DNA of 59,192 bases from positions 1 to 59,192 of the forward strand of contig CAZJCK010000012.1 of the NCBI GenBank assembly GCA_964544635.1. The letters are read 5' to 3'. Positions 17,754 to 26,297 of this stretch are shown here, piece by piece (the first letter of the stretch is position 1; the number at the start of each line of letters is the position of its first letter). The position numbers were made by a program, and so were the translations under genes. Origin of the DNA: CAZJCK01 sp964544635 (GTDB taxonomy: Bacteria; Zixibacteria; MSB-5A5; GN15; FEB-12). The notes below the pieces were generated by a model. That model was given only the letters and a program-made list of their open reading frames with translations, searched no databases and was not told the DNA's origin.

Positions 17754-18854
17754 ATGGACTTCACCGATTTCCTGCATTCTTCCGCCCGTGCCGATCTCGA
17801 ACGCCGCTTCGATGCTGAACCATCCGAACCGGTCGATCTGTCGCGCGCCGCATCGCTTTCAGTCTCCCGCGATACCTACACCGAAGCCGAAGCCCGCGGC
17901 CTGACGCTGTCGGAACTGCTCGAATCCGACGAGTACGATCCGTCACCCGTCGGCTCGCCGATCGACGCTTTCGAGCGCCAGCTTGCCCTGGCAGGGATCC
18001 GCTTCGGCGGCAACGCCCCGACCACCGTCGAACAGTTTTTCAAACAGGCGCCCGCCCTCATGCCCGAGTTCGTTCTGCGCGAAGTGAAGCGCGGCATGGC
18101 GCTGCGTCCGGAACTGCGCCGCCTCATCGCCAACACCACCACCGTCGCAGCCAACACCTACACGCCATTCTCGATCGACACCGCCAACACCGACCGCTTC
18201 TCGCTCCGTCCGATCGGCGACGGTGCCGAGGTGCCGCAACTGCTGGTCACCGAGCAAAACCACTCGGTCAAGGTGCTCGACTACGGCCTGGCGCTCAAGA
18301 CCAGCTACAAGTCGCTGCGCTACCGAACCACCTCGCAGTTCCGCGTGCTGCTCTGGTACATCGGTTTCAAGATCCAGACCGACAAGATCGGCATGCTCGT
18401 CGACACCATCATCAACGGTGACGGCAACAGTAACCCGGCTGCTGTTATCAACACCGACACCAGCGGTACACTGTTGTACGACGACTTGATCGATCTCTGG
18501 TCACAGTTCTCGCCGTTCGAGCTGAACACGATCATCGCCCACGTCAACCAGATGAAGACCATCCTCACCCTCGACGAGTTCAAGGACCCGATGGCCGGCT
18601 ACCGCTTCCAGCAGTCGGGCGATCTGTTCAGTCCGCTCGGCGCGGTGCTGGTTCGCTCCGACGAGGTCCCGACCGACCTGATCATCGGTCTCGACAGTCG
18701 CTTCGCGATTGAAGAGGTGGTCACCCAGCCGCTCACCATCGAGTATGACAAGATCATCGAACAGCGCTTCGAAGAAGCTGTCATCACCGAGTCGGTGACC
18801 TACGCCAAGGTTATCCCCGAAGCCGCCGTCATCCTCGACACCGTCCACGCCTGA
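17754..18854 (+). CDS. Major capsid protein (HK97-fold type)
   Basis: 366 residues from ATG 17754 (AAGGAGA upstream). An acidic, helical N-terminal ~60-80 residues could be a cleaved delta domain. The rest contains segments typical of HK97-fold capsids: 'QFFKQAPALMPEFVLREVKRGM', 'YGLALKTSYKSLRYRTTSQFRVLL' (spine helix and P-domain region), 'LYDDLIDLWSQFSPFELNTIIAH', and the A-domain strands near the end ('FAIEEVVTQPLTIEYDKIIEQRFEEAVITE'). It follows protease and decoration genes and is trailed by a stable hairpin, as is common after highly expressed capsid genes. Fold assignment is by pattern, not by alignment. Confidence 0.75.
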   Translation: MDFTDFLHSSARADLERRFDAEPSEPVDLSRAASLSVSRDTYTEAEARGLTLSELLESDEYDPSPVGSPIDAFERQLALAGIRFGGNAPTTVEQFFKQAPALMPEFVLREVKRGMALRPELRRLIANTTTVAANTYTPFSIDTANTDRFSLRPIGDGAEVPQLLVTEQNHSVKVLDYGLALKTSYKSLRYRTTSQFRVLLWYIGFKIQTDKIGMLVDTIINGDGNSNPAAVINTDTSGTLLYDDLIDLWSQFSPFELNTIIAHVNQMKTILTLDEFKDPMAGYRFQQSGDLFSPLGAVLVRSDEVPTDLIIGLDSRFAIEEVVTQPLTIEYDKIIEQRFEEAVITESVTYAKVIPEAAVILDTVHA

Positions 18855-18860
18855 TGAGCC

Positions 18861-18888
18861 GGCCGGGACCGCGCTTTCGGTCCCGGCC
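18861..18888 (+). terminator. Stable hairpin after the major capsid gene
   Basis: Perfect 11-bp stem GGCCGGGACCG / CGGTCCCGGCC with a 6-nt loop and no clean T-run. It probably attenuates transcription or protects the capsid mRNA rather than fully terminating. Confidence 0.55.
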
Positions 18889-18908
18889 GCTTTCGCGGAA
18901 AGGAACGC

Positions 18909-20318
18909 ATGAAACACAAACTGCTCGAATCCGGCGCCGGCTTCTCGCTGGGGATGGCCTACTCCCGCTCGCTGGTTCGCATCAGCGCCGGCGGCTACGA
19001 CGGCCGTCTCGTGGCGCTGATGCACCACGGCGCGGGCAACATCAAGCTTACCTGGTCCGACCCGCCCTACGCCACCTGGGCGCCGCTGACTGACGCCATC
19101 ACCGACGCCGCCGACTTGCCGTACGACGTCTATGTCAAACCGGACGGCAGCCTGCTCGTCGCCTATTCTGAAAGCGGTCTCCGCCTTGCCTTCAAGGAAC
19201 TCACCTTCAGTCAGGGCAGCTGGACACCGCAGTCGACCATCATAGTCTACGACGGCGACCCGGCCGCATCGCCAACCCTGACCATCGGCCCCGACGGTAC
19301 GTACTGGATCGGTTACGTTCGCATCGACGCCCAGCAGCAGTACTTCCATGTCAAACCGTCGTCCGACAACGGCCAGACCTGGGGCTTCGGACCGACCAGC
19401 ACCGGCGATCAGTTCACTACTCCTTATTCCGACATCAACGGTCGCATGCTGTGTGGCGAGTCAACGGTTCACGCCGTTTACACCAAGGACAACACCGAAC
19501 TGGTGCGACGCTACTACGAGCCGATCTCCGGTATCTGGAGTGCTGAAGACATCATCGCTGCCGGCGCCGCCCTCGGCTCCGATATGAATGCGACCTTCAC
19601 CGCCAACAACGTGTTGCACGCTGTCTGGACCGACGGCGCCCTGCACTACCGCCGCCACAACGGCAGCTTCTGGGAGGACGTGATTACCGTCGATCCCGAC
19701 GGTGGACGCTGGCCCGATTTGATTTTTCACAACGGCCGGCCGACCGTCATTTACCTGAAGGAGGGCGCTCCCGATCGCCACACCCTGTTTGCCGCCGCCG
19801 GTGACGGTGTTTCGTTCCAGGCGCCCCAGCCGTTTGATCGTCAGTACGGCAACTTCGATTCAGTGGTGGCCTACGCCGCCGGTGTTGCGACCTACGCCGA
19901 CCTTACGGCCGAGGCATCCAACGATACCGTCGGCGATATCTATCACCCATCCACCAACGCGCTGGTGGCGCAGGTGGATGACCAGCTGTTCATCGGTTTC
20001 GAACAGCCGTTCCGAATGCTCGGGATCGAACTTGCCGCCCTCGGGATGGGTGGTCAGGTCAGCTGGTCGTACTGGGACAGTATCAACTGGCAGTCTTTCA
20101 CACCATCGAGCGGCGGCTGGCACTTTGAAACCTCGCCCCACAACCTGGTGCTGTTCGACGACTACGATTCCATACCATCCAACTGGCAGCGCTCGATAGT
20201 CAACGGTGACTTTCGCTACTGGATCCGTGCCCGCGTTACCACTGAATTCACCACCGCCCCGGTCGGCACGCAGCTCTTTCCCAGCGTACGTATTCGTGGC
20301 ATCGGGATCGCGAGGTAA
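18909..20318 (+). CDS. Sialidase-like beta-propeller protein of the capsid island
   Basis: 469 residues, ATG 18909 with AAAGGAA upstream and no signal peptide. Repeated blades have the pattern 'DG(S/T)(L/Y)..(A/G)Y', such as 'KPDGSLLVAYSESGLRLAF', 'GPDGTYWIGYVR' and 'ADNNGQTW'-like Asp-box turns ('SSDNGQTWGF'). That predicts a six-bladed sialidase/BNR-type propeller for residues ~20-340, then a beta-sandwich C-terminus ending 'VRIRGIGIAR'. No catalytic Arg triad or nucleophile can be assigned. Located just after the capsid gene, it could be a fibre or head-surface receptor-binding protein. Confidence 0.6.
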   Translation: MKHKLLESGAGFSLGMAYSRSLVRISAGGYDGRLVALMHHGAGNIKLTWSDPPYATWAPLTDAITDAADLPYDVYVKPDGSLLVAYSESGLRLAFKELTFSQGSWTPQSTIIVYDGDPAASPTLTIGPDGTYWIGYVRIDAQQQYFHVKPSSDNGQTWGFGPTSTGDQFTTPYSDINGRMLCGESTVHAVYTKDNTELVRRYYEPISGIWSAEDIIAAGAALGSDMNATFTANNVLHAVWTDGALHYRRHNGSFWEDVITVDPDGGRWPDLIFHNGRPTVIYLKEGAPDRHTLFAAAGDGVSFQAPQPFDRQYGNFDSVVAYAAGVATYADLTAEASNDTVGDIYHPSTNALVAQVDDQLFIGFEQPFRMLGIELAALGMGGQVSWSYWDSINWQSFTPSSGGWHFETSPHNLVLFDDYDSIPSNWQRSIVNGDFRYWIRARVTTEFTTAPVGTQLFPSVRIRGIGIAR

Positions 20319-20320
20319 CC

Positions 20321-21133
20321 ATGTCATACACAACCGTTGAACTCGTCCGCACCCACCTGGCCTCGCAGGCCACGCCGGTCGGCCGGATTTCCGACCAGGC
20401 CGTCACCCTGCGCGGTACCGATTACGTCACCTTCGCCGACGGTCCGGTCGAGGCCGGCTCGGTTCGCGTTAAATCCAACCAGGCAACGCAACCGCAACGC
20501 GTCACGGTCAGCTTCACCAACGGCAGCGCCGAAATCAGCGCCGGCCCGATCGTGCCAGGGAGCGTCATTGTCGCCGGCGACAGCTCCTTCGGCGTCATCT
20601 TCACCGAGAACCGCGACTACATCATCGACCACCCTGGTGGGACGATGCATCGCAAGGACGGCGGTCAGCTGACCGACAGCGCCACGGTGGTCGTCTGGTT
20701 CACACCGTACACCCTCTACGCCGCCTCGGCCGACTTCCTGCTCGACGCCTCCGGCGGTCGGATTCGCCGCACCGGCGACAGCAACATCGCCGACGGAGAA
20801 ACGGTCCTGATCGACTATGAAGTGCTCGCCAGCGCGGTCACTGCCGACATCCTCGACTCCGCCGTCGCCCAGGCCAACGCCCTGGTGGCCTCGCAGGTCG
20901 ATCCAACGCTGCAGTTTGGCGCCGATCCGGTGCTCGAAGCAGCTGCAACCTACCGCGCTCTCGAGGTTGTCGCCTACAGCCTGGCAGCCCGTGAGCTGTC
21001 AAGCCGGCGCGGTGACCAGCAGATCGCCCGCACCTGGCTGACCGTCGGTGAACAATTCGCCGCCCGCGCAACCGACATGATCAAAGCCTTCCGTCCGCCC
21101 ACCGATCGCCTCACCACACCGGTGCACACATAG
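20321..21133 (+). CDS. Head-completion/connector-like protein with beta insert
   Basis: 270 residues, ATG 20321 two bases past the previous stop. 'YTTVELVRTHLAS' at the start and a helical C-terminus (~200-260, 'LEAAATYRALEVVAYSLAAREL') resemble gp6/gp15-like head-tail connector proteins, which bind below the portal. Between them lies a ~130-residue beta-rich insert not expected in the usual ~100-residue connectors. If it is a connector it is the only head-tail junction gene visible. Confidence 0.45.
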   Translation: MSYTTVELVRTHLASQATPVGRISDQAVTLRGTDYVTFADGPVEAGSVRVKSNQATQPQRVTVSFTNGSAEISAGPIVPGSVIVAGDSSFGVIFTENRDYIIDHPGGTMHRKDGGQLTDSATVVVWFTPYTLYAASADFLLDASGGRIRRTGDSNIADGETVLIDYEVLASAVTADILDSAVAQANALVASQVDPTLQFGADPVLEAAATYRALEVVAYSLAARELSSRRGDQQIARTWLTVGEQFAARATDMIKAFRPPTDRLTTPVHT

Positions 21134-21142
21134 GAGATAACC

Positions 21143-21514
21143 GTGCTCATACCATTCTTACAGCCTGTCGCGCGACGTGTTTGGTTCGTGCCCGGCCTTC
21201 GTGTCTGGGGCTCACCCACGACATTTCAGATCCATTACCTGGTTGCCGAACATCTCGACACGCCCGTCATCCACTACGGCACCGCCCAGATTGGCGCATC
21301 GTCGCAATCCCACACCTACGCCGAACTGATCGACAGCCGTGGCAATCACCTGCCGGACGAAATCGATGCGCCCCGCATCATCGTTCGCCCCCGCAGTGAC
21401 AGGCCAGCGTTCATCGTCGGGCAGGAGGACGACCGCAGTTTCAAGATCGCCCGTCCCGCCGATGCTACCGACGACACCATCGTCGACCTGCTCATACTCG
21501 AACTGGGGCACTGA
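21143..21514 (+). CDS. Unknown small capsid-island protein
   Basis: 123 residues from GTG 21143 (AGGAG upstream). Beta-rich, with aromatic residues early ('RRVWFVPGLRVWG') and a DDTIVDLLILELGH end. No family is recognised. The position suggests a minor head or neck component. Confidence 0.6.
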   Translation: MLIPFLQPVARRVWFVPGLRVWGSPTTFQIHYLVAEHLDTPVIHYGTAQIGASSQSHTYAELIDSRGNHLPDEIDAPRIIVRPRSDRPAFIVGQEDDRSFKIARPADATDDTIVDLLILELGH

Positions 21515-21515
21515 C

Positions 21516-21809
21516 GTGACCGCCAGCGCACATCGGCCGCTCGACCTGGCCGTCATCCTCGACCGCCTGATCGAACGCTATGCAGCCGTACTTGAGTTGC
21601 AACCCGACGAGAATATCAAAATAGGAGATTTTTTGAAATTGGTAGAGATCCGTAACAAACTGCAGCCGGATAATACGACACAGGGCGCCTTCTGGTCACA
21701 CCTCGACGACATCCGGAAAAGCGAACTGCCCGACCCCGCGAAGAAACCAACAGCCTCACCCCGCAAGAAAGCGCCGAAGAAGAAGACAAGGGGGGAGAAG
21801 CAATCGTGA
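21516..21809 (+). CDS. Small helical protein with Lys-rich tail
   Basis: 97 residues from GTG 21516, one base after the previous stop; the frame is open further upstream but that overlaps the preceding gene. The helical N-terminus ('LAVILDRLIERYAAVLEL', 'DFLKLVEIRNKL') is followed by a basic tail ('PRKKAPKKKTRGEKQS') that could bind nucleic acid. It overlaps the next gene by 4 bp. A small-terminase role is conceivable but unproven. Confidence 0.55.
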   Translation: MTASAHRPLDLAVILDRLIERYAAVLELQPDENIKIGDFLKLVEIRNKLQPDNTTQGAFWSHLDDIRKSELPDPAKKPTASPRKKAPKKKTRGEKQS

Positions 21810-22567
21810 AACCGCTCGGCCAGATCATCGTTTTGCTGTTCTTGCTTCGCTGGTCGCCGTGCGCGGGCGTACACGTTGACACGCTCAAGTCGACATCGGA
21901 AATCAAGGATGCCGTCATCTACTCATTCGAGGGATGTGTCGCCGAAGTGAGCGGCGAAGACTGCCGGCGGTACAACGCCGGCGGCATCCCCAACCTGTAC
22001 GCCGGTCTCAGCGGTCAGGGGCGCGAACGGCGCAGCCTCCTGCGCTTCCCGGGGTGGGACGGCAGCATACCCGACTCGGCCGAACTGTACCTCTACTGCT
22101 GGTACGAGTACGACAATGTCGACCGCCGCATCTTCGCCTACCCGGTCACGCGACGGTTCCATGCCGGCACCGAGGCGATGTACAATGCCGGCGACTACCC
22201 CGATCCCGACTCCGGCGTTACCTGGTATCATGCCTGGCTCGATGTCGGCGACACCGACTCCTTGAACTGGACCAGTCCCGGCGGTGACTACACCACGGCC
22301 GTCGCCTGCACCATGATCGTCACCGGCACGGAGCAATACTTCGTCGTACCGCGCTTCGAACGGCTGCTGGCTTACTTTGACTCGACCGGACTTGATCCGG
22401 CCATCATCCTGATTAATGAAAACGCCTTTCCCGGCAACTACAGCGAGAAGCTGTTCAAGTCAACCGAGTACAGCGTCAACAACCCGCTGCTGCTGCTGTA
22501 CACGACCGTACCGGACGATGCGCGGCGCCGTCGACGCCGGCTCCAGTCCTACATCCAATCTCGATGA
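21806..22567 (+). CDS. Secreted DNRLRE-like protein within the capsid operon
   Basis: 253 residues from GTG 21806 (4-bp overlap with the upstream gene). A signal peptide is evident ('IIVLLFLLRWSPCAG'). The mature part resembles the DNRLRE/TGF-beta-propeptide-like beta-sandwich: 'RRSLLRFPGWDGSIPDSAELYLY' and 'AYPVTRRFHAGTEA', then 'VTWYHAWLD'. Such domains usually occur in large secreted surface proteins, not in virion proteins, and the C-terminal Arg cluster ('ARRRRRRLQS') is odd. Being embedded in the capsid operon, it should be expressed with it but exported. Confidence 0.65.
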   Translation: MKPLGQIIVLLFLLRWSPCAGVHVDTLKSTSEIKDAVIYSFEGCVAEVSGEDCRRYNAGGIPNLYAGLSGQGRERRSLLRFPGWDGSIPDSAELYLYCWYEYDNVDRRIFAYPVTRRFHAGTEAMYNAGDYPDPDSGVTWYHAWLDVGDTDSLNWTSPGGDYTTAVACTMIVTGTEQYFVVPRFERLLAYFDSTGLDPAIILINENAFPGNYSEKLFKSTEYSVNNPLLLLYTTVPDDARRRRRRLQSYIQSR

Positions 22568-22576
22568 GGTATACAC

Positions 22577-23611
22577 ATGCGCGCCCTCTTCACACTCTTG
22601 TGCCTTTGGCTCTGTCCGCTTGTCGCCGTCGCCGGAATCCTGGGTAATACCATGCCGGCTCTCACCGGCGAGGACTCGCTTTCGCTTGTCTTCGTTTCGC
22701 TCGATTCCACCGGTAACCCCGCTTCGGCCGATTCGCTTTTTCTTGTGATCAGCGATCCTTCCGGTGTCGAAACCTGCCGCGACTCGATGACTACCACCGA
22801 CAGCCGCCTCGAAGGTATCAGCATCGGCGGTGCTACCAGCTATCGATTCAGCGATGCCGTCAGCACTCTCACCGGTTCCGGTAGTATGGGACGTTACTCG
22901 GTGCTCGCCATCCTGAAACGCGCCGACGGTCTTGCTACCGCCCAGACTCATTGGTTCCAGTTGCTCGGCCAGTCGCTGTCACAGCGGCTGGCGTACCTCG
23001 ATGCCAATATCAGTGGCATCGGCACCGGCGGCGGCGCCTGGACAGTGACCGTCGCAGTGCGCGATACTACCACTGGTGCTGCCATTCCATACGCCGGACT
23101 TGCCGTTCGCAATCTCGATCAAACCACGCTGCTGGCCGGCGGTCGCAGTGACGTCAACGGTCTCGCCACGTTCAACCTCGACAATGGCTCGTATCTCGTC
23201 ACGGCAACAGCGTCGGGCTATATCTTCGAACCACCCGATACCCTCGTTGTCGACGGTGCTACTACCGACACGGTTGCTGCCGGACGTTTCGACCCCGGCA
23301 GTCCTGCCGCACCGGAACTCTGTCGCGTCTACGGTTGGGTTTACACCATCGACGGTTATCCCGACGCCGACGCTACCGTCTCCATCCGCCTGGCCGGTTC
23401 CGACATCCGCTGCAATGGCCTTATTGTCTCGCCCTTTGCCATTGAAACCACCACCGACAGTACCGGCTCATTCGCGCTCGATGTCTATCCGTCAGCCGCC
23501 CTGCAGCCGCCCGGCACACCGTACGAAATCAGCATCAACCGCAGCAGCGGCGGTATCGTTCGCCAGCGCATAACTGTGCCGTCGCTGTCTTCCTGGCAAC
23601 TCACCTGGTAA
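22577..23611 (+). CDS. Secreted carboxypeptidase-regulatory-like protein in the capsid operon
   Basis: 344 residues, ATG 22577 (GAGGT upstream), 9 bp after the previous gene. A signal peptide ('LFTLLCLWLCPLVAVAG') precedes beta-sandwich modules. Two look like carboxypeptidase-regulatory/transthyretin-type repeats: 'GAAIPYAGLAVRNLDQT ... TDVNGLATFNLDNGSYLVTATASGY'-like (~165-225, actual turn 'SDVNGLATFNLDNG') and 'VYGWVYTIDGYPDADATVSI' to 'DSTGSFALDVYPSAAL' (~250-320). It is predicted extracytoplasmic with a binding or structural role. Confidence 0.65.
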   Translation: MRALFTLLCLWLCPLVAVAGILGNTMPALTGEDSLSLVFVSLDSTGNPASADSLFLVISDPSGVETCRDSMTTTDSRLEGISIGGATSYRFSDAVSTLTGSGSMGRYSVLAILKRADGLATAQTHWFQLLGQSLSQRLAYLDANISGIGTGGGAWTVTVAVRDTTTGAAIPYAGLAVRNLDQTTLLAGGRSDVNGLATFNLDNGSYLVTATASGYIFEPPDTLVVDGATTDTVAAGRFDPGSPAAPELCRVYGWVYTIDGYPDADATVSIRLAGSDIRCNGLIVSPFAIETTTDSTGSFALDVYPSAALQPPGTPYEISINRSSGGIVRQRITVPSLSSWQLTW

Positions 23612-23634
23612 TCGAAAGAGAAAGAAGGAACACT

Positions 23635-23934
23635 ATGAACGATCTGCTCACCGACACCTCATTCTGGGGTATCGTCGCTTCGCTTGTGCTCATGATGCTC
23701 GGCGCGTTGACCAAAGCCTATCTGGTGCCGTTTCTGAAAGCAGGAAAGAGGGAGCGCTATGCCCGCTACATCGCCATCATCGCCGACGAACTGACCGACG
23801 ACCTGCGGGCCCGCTACCCCGAAAAAGAATGGCTCCGTCATCTTGACGAAGCCATTGATCGGATCATTGATATCTGCGGTATTTCAACCGAAGTCGCCCA
23901 GCGCGCCGTTCGCGCCGCCGCCGCCCGCAAGTGA
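23635..23934 (+). CDS. LL-H-type holin-like protein
   Basis: 99 residues, AGAAGGAAC upstream of ATG 23635. One N-terminal membrane segment ('FWGIVASLVLMMLGALTKAYLVPFL') is followed by a helical, charged cytosolic region ('YARYIAIIADELTDDL', 'WLRHLDEAIDRIIDICG', 'AQRAVRAAAARK'), which matches the architecture of the phage LL-H holin family. Holins time host lysis by making membrane lesions, but no endolysin gene follows. It is the last gene before a strong hairpin. Confidence 0.65.
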   Translation: MNDLLTDTSFWGIVASLVLMMLGALTKAYLVPFLKAGKRERYARYIAIIADELTDDLRARYPEKEWLRHLDEAIDRIIDICGISTEVAQRAVRAAAARK

Positions 23935-23941
23935 GTCTATC

Positions 23942-23969
23942 CGGCCGTGCCGTCTGGACGGCGCGGCCG
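23942..23969. terminator. Terminator closing the capsid island
   Basis: 13-bp near-perfect stem (CGGCCGTGCCGTC / GACGGCGCGGCCG) with a 2-base apex, then ATTTAGCTTAG. It lies between the convergent holin-like gene and the minus-strand dockerin gene, so it could serve both strands. Confidence 0.65.
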
Positions 23970-23976
23970 ATTTAGC

Positions 23977-26148
23977 TTAGTAACACGGCTCTCCGACGGT
24001 GCCGAACAGGAAATTGATGTAATACACGACGTCGGTAATATTCACATAGCCGTCGCAATTGGCGTCGCCGCGCAGCGCCGTACCGACCGGCGGCGCGCCA
24101 CCGGCAGTCACGAACGAGATCAGGTAGTTCAGGTCGACAATATTCACCGAACCGTCGCCATTGTAATCACCCTTGGAGAAATTGCCCAGGCAGGAGTAGC
24201 GAACGAGCGCCGTGGTTGCGCCTGAAATGGTCGTCAAATCCTGGGCCATGGCCCGAACAAATACGGCCTCGCCTTCGGCCAGTGAGGGTTCCCAGGCAAA
24301 CGCCCAGCCGTCGGCGCCGCTGAAGTCGATCCCCACGTTCTGTCGAGTCGGCGTCCAGTTCCACGCCATCGTCGACACCATCAGGTCGATCTCGAGCCAG
24401 TCACCGAGGTACTGGATCTCACCCGTTCCCAGATTGTCGCGCATCCGGAGGGTGGTCCTCAGGCCGGTCGTCGGATCCGACACCCGGACACCCCAGGTAC
24501 CATCCTCTTCCTGCCAGCCCACGAAACCGTCGACACCGAGCCAGACACCAATCGGGCCGCCCAGGGCGATGATCACGACCCGCTCTTCTTCTTCTACCCA
24601 CTGTCGCAGCGTGAAGTAATCCGGCTCCGTCATGTTGTCCATGACCAGCGTATTGCCGTGACTGCGAAGGTAATCCTTGAGGCGCAGGTAGAGCGCTTCG
24701 TCGTACGTTCCCAGATCGTCGCGGGTATCGAACTGCACCGCCAGTCGCTCCACGACCGTGTCCAGCGGCAGCACGTTGCTGCCCTCACGGATCGGCGAGG
24801 TGTAGCCGCGGTCCGCCCAGACCTGCAACATCAATGCCACCGCAACCGGTGCGTTGTAGTAATCACCGAATTCACCGGCCGCGGCCGGGTTGCCGTCGAA
24901 CCGATCATAGTCGGTATCGCCGTACAGCGACTGGTCCCGCGCTTCCATCTCCACCGACATGGTATCGAGCGCCGCATGTGTCGAAATCGAGATCACACCC
25001 ATGTTTTCGTCGTTGCAACTCATCAGGATGTCGGTCGGGCCGCAGATAGTCTCGCCGTTGTCGGGCGAACTGATACTCGGCACCGGCGGCGTCGGCTCTA
25101 AGAAGATCGACACCGAATCACTCGCCGTCCGACCCAGCGTATCGACCGCCTGCACCCGAACGAAGTAGGTGCCTTCCGGTACGCCCGAGAAGTCCCAGGT
25201 GAGGCGGAAACCGTCGCCGTTGGTCGTCGAATTGACACCGTCGCGCAGCGACATCGTTCCATCGTAGTCGCGACCGAACTCCGTCCAGTTGTCACCATCT
25301 GAGGAATAGCTGAACGACAGGTAGTCGATGATCTCCGACCCGCTGGTTTCCCAGGCCCAGACATCGGCGCTGCCCAGGAGCTTCTGGTCACGGCTGGGGG
25401 ACAGGAGTTTTACCGACGGCGGGTCTTGTACGCCGCCCGAACCGCCGGGGATACCGGCGGCATACAGCACCAGCTGACCGGGAAAGTTCCAGATACCGTT
25501 GTTGACCAAATCGATGAAACCGATGCTTTCATCCCAGATGTTGTAGGCGCGGCAGGGAGTCGGAATCTCGTCGGTAATGACCGCCGCCTTGTAGATCGCC
25601 TGGTTGGGATCATTCGGATCGGGATACACCAGCTCGTTGCCGATGAAGAAGCCGGCAAAGAACGGACCGTTCACCGTTACCGGCGAATCCAGCGGTACCC
25701 ACAGGTCGTACAGGCCCGGTTCCGGCACCTGGACTTCATAATTGCTCGATATGGAGAGGAGTTGCCCGGGGACGGGACATGACGGATTGGTCATGTCGGC
25801 CGCCTCGATGTCGACCGAAATCGACAGCGGCGTCGCCTCATGGAATAACATCGGCATGTTGACGGCTACAATCGTGAAAGGATAGGGCGACGGACAGCCG
25901 TCGGCCGCCGGATCGATGTAGTTCTTGTACAGTTCGTTGCCCCACACCCAGCCGTCGATCTGGAGCGCCAGACCGGTATCGTTGCGCACGATGCAAGTAT
26001 CGGCGAGCGACAGCGACGGATTGACATTGAGGGTAAAGCGAGGCACGTCACCCAGGGGCGTTAGCTGCGGGTTCTTGTCGACTGCCTGTACGTTGATCGC
26101 CAGGGCCAGTACGATGCTGAGCGCCAGGACCATGTATCGCCGTGACAT
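23977..26148 (-). CDS. Secreted Ig-like/dockerin protein with C39-like domain
   Basis: About 723 residues from ATG 26148, which has GGAGA a few bases upstream (an in-frame Met at 26178 is less likely). A signal peptide ('MVLALSIVLALAINVQA') is followed by a beta-rich N-terminal region. An Ig-like module (~265-360) follows, and then a ~150-residue segment resembling C39-like peptidases ('EFGDYYNAPVAVALMLQVW' to 'VWLGVDGFVGWQEEDGTWGVRVSDP'). The usual catalytic 'YCGP' reads 'YNAP' here, so this domain is probably inactive and binding only. Two dockerin-type Ca loops end the protein: 'GDYNGDGSVNIVDL' and 'GDANCDGYVNITDV'. It is expected to be exported and bound through the dockerin. Confidence 0.75.
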   Translation of the reverse strand: MSRRYMVLALSIVLALAINVQAVDKNPQLTPLGDVPRFTLNVNPSLSLADTCIVRNDTGLALQIDGWVWGNELYKNYIDPAADGCPSPYPFTIVAVNMPMLFHEATPLSISVDIEAADMTNPSCPVPGQLLSISSNYEVQVPEPGLYDLWVPLDSPVTVNGPFFAGFFIGNELVYPDPNDPNQAIYKAAVITDEIPTPCRAYNIWDESIGFIDLVNNGIWNFPGQLVLYAAGIPGGSGGVQDPPSVKLLSPSRDQKLLGSADVWAWETSGSEIIDYLSFSYSSDGDNWTEFGRDYDGTMSLRDGVNSTTNGDGFRLTWDFSGVPEGTYFVRVQAVDTLGRTASDSVSIFLEPTPPVPSISSPDNGETICGPTDILMSCNDENMGVISISTHAALDTMSVEMEARDQSLYGDTDYDRFDGNPAAAGEFGDYYNAPVAVALMLQVWADRGYTSPIREGSNVLPLDTVVERLAVQFDTRDDLGTYDEALYLRLKDYLRSHGNTLVMDNMTEPDYFTLRQWVEEEERVVIIALGGPIGVWLGVDGFVGWQEEDGTWGVRVSDPTTGLRTTLRMRDNLGTGEIQYLGDWLEIDLMVSTMAWNWTPTRQNVGIDFSGADGWAFAWEPSLAEGEAVFVRAMAQDLTTISGATTALVRYSCLGNFSKGDYNGDGSVNIVDLNYLISFVTAGGAPPVGTALRGDANCDGYVNITDVVYYINFLFGTVGEPCY

Positions 26149-26297
26149 CCGGTGTCTCCTTGTCTGTGTAGGTATCATTCCTTTCTCTTGATTATCGAGC
26201 GATTGGCCGTATACTTGATCGTGGAAGCTGCTCTCCCCGGCCGGCTATGGTCGGGTGGCAATAACCTGCGCAATAGCTGAACAGAAAGGATTTTCCG

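Noticed and set aside
11661..23976. tRNA or att-site direct repeats flanking the capsid island
   Set aside because: No tRNA-like cloverleaf and no convincing matching repeats were seen at the two edges by eye.
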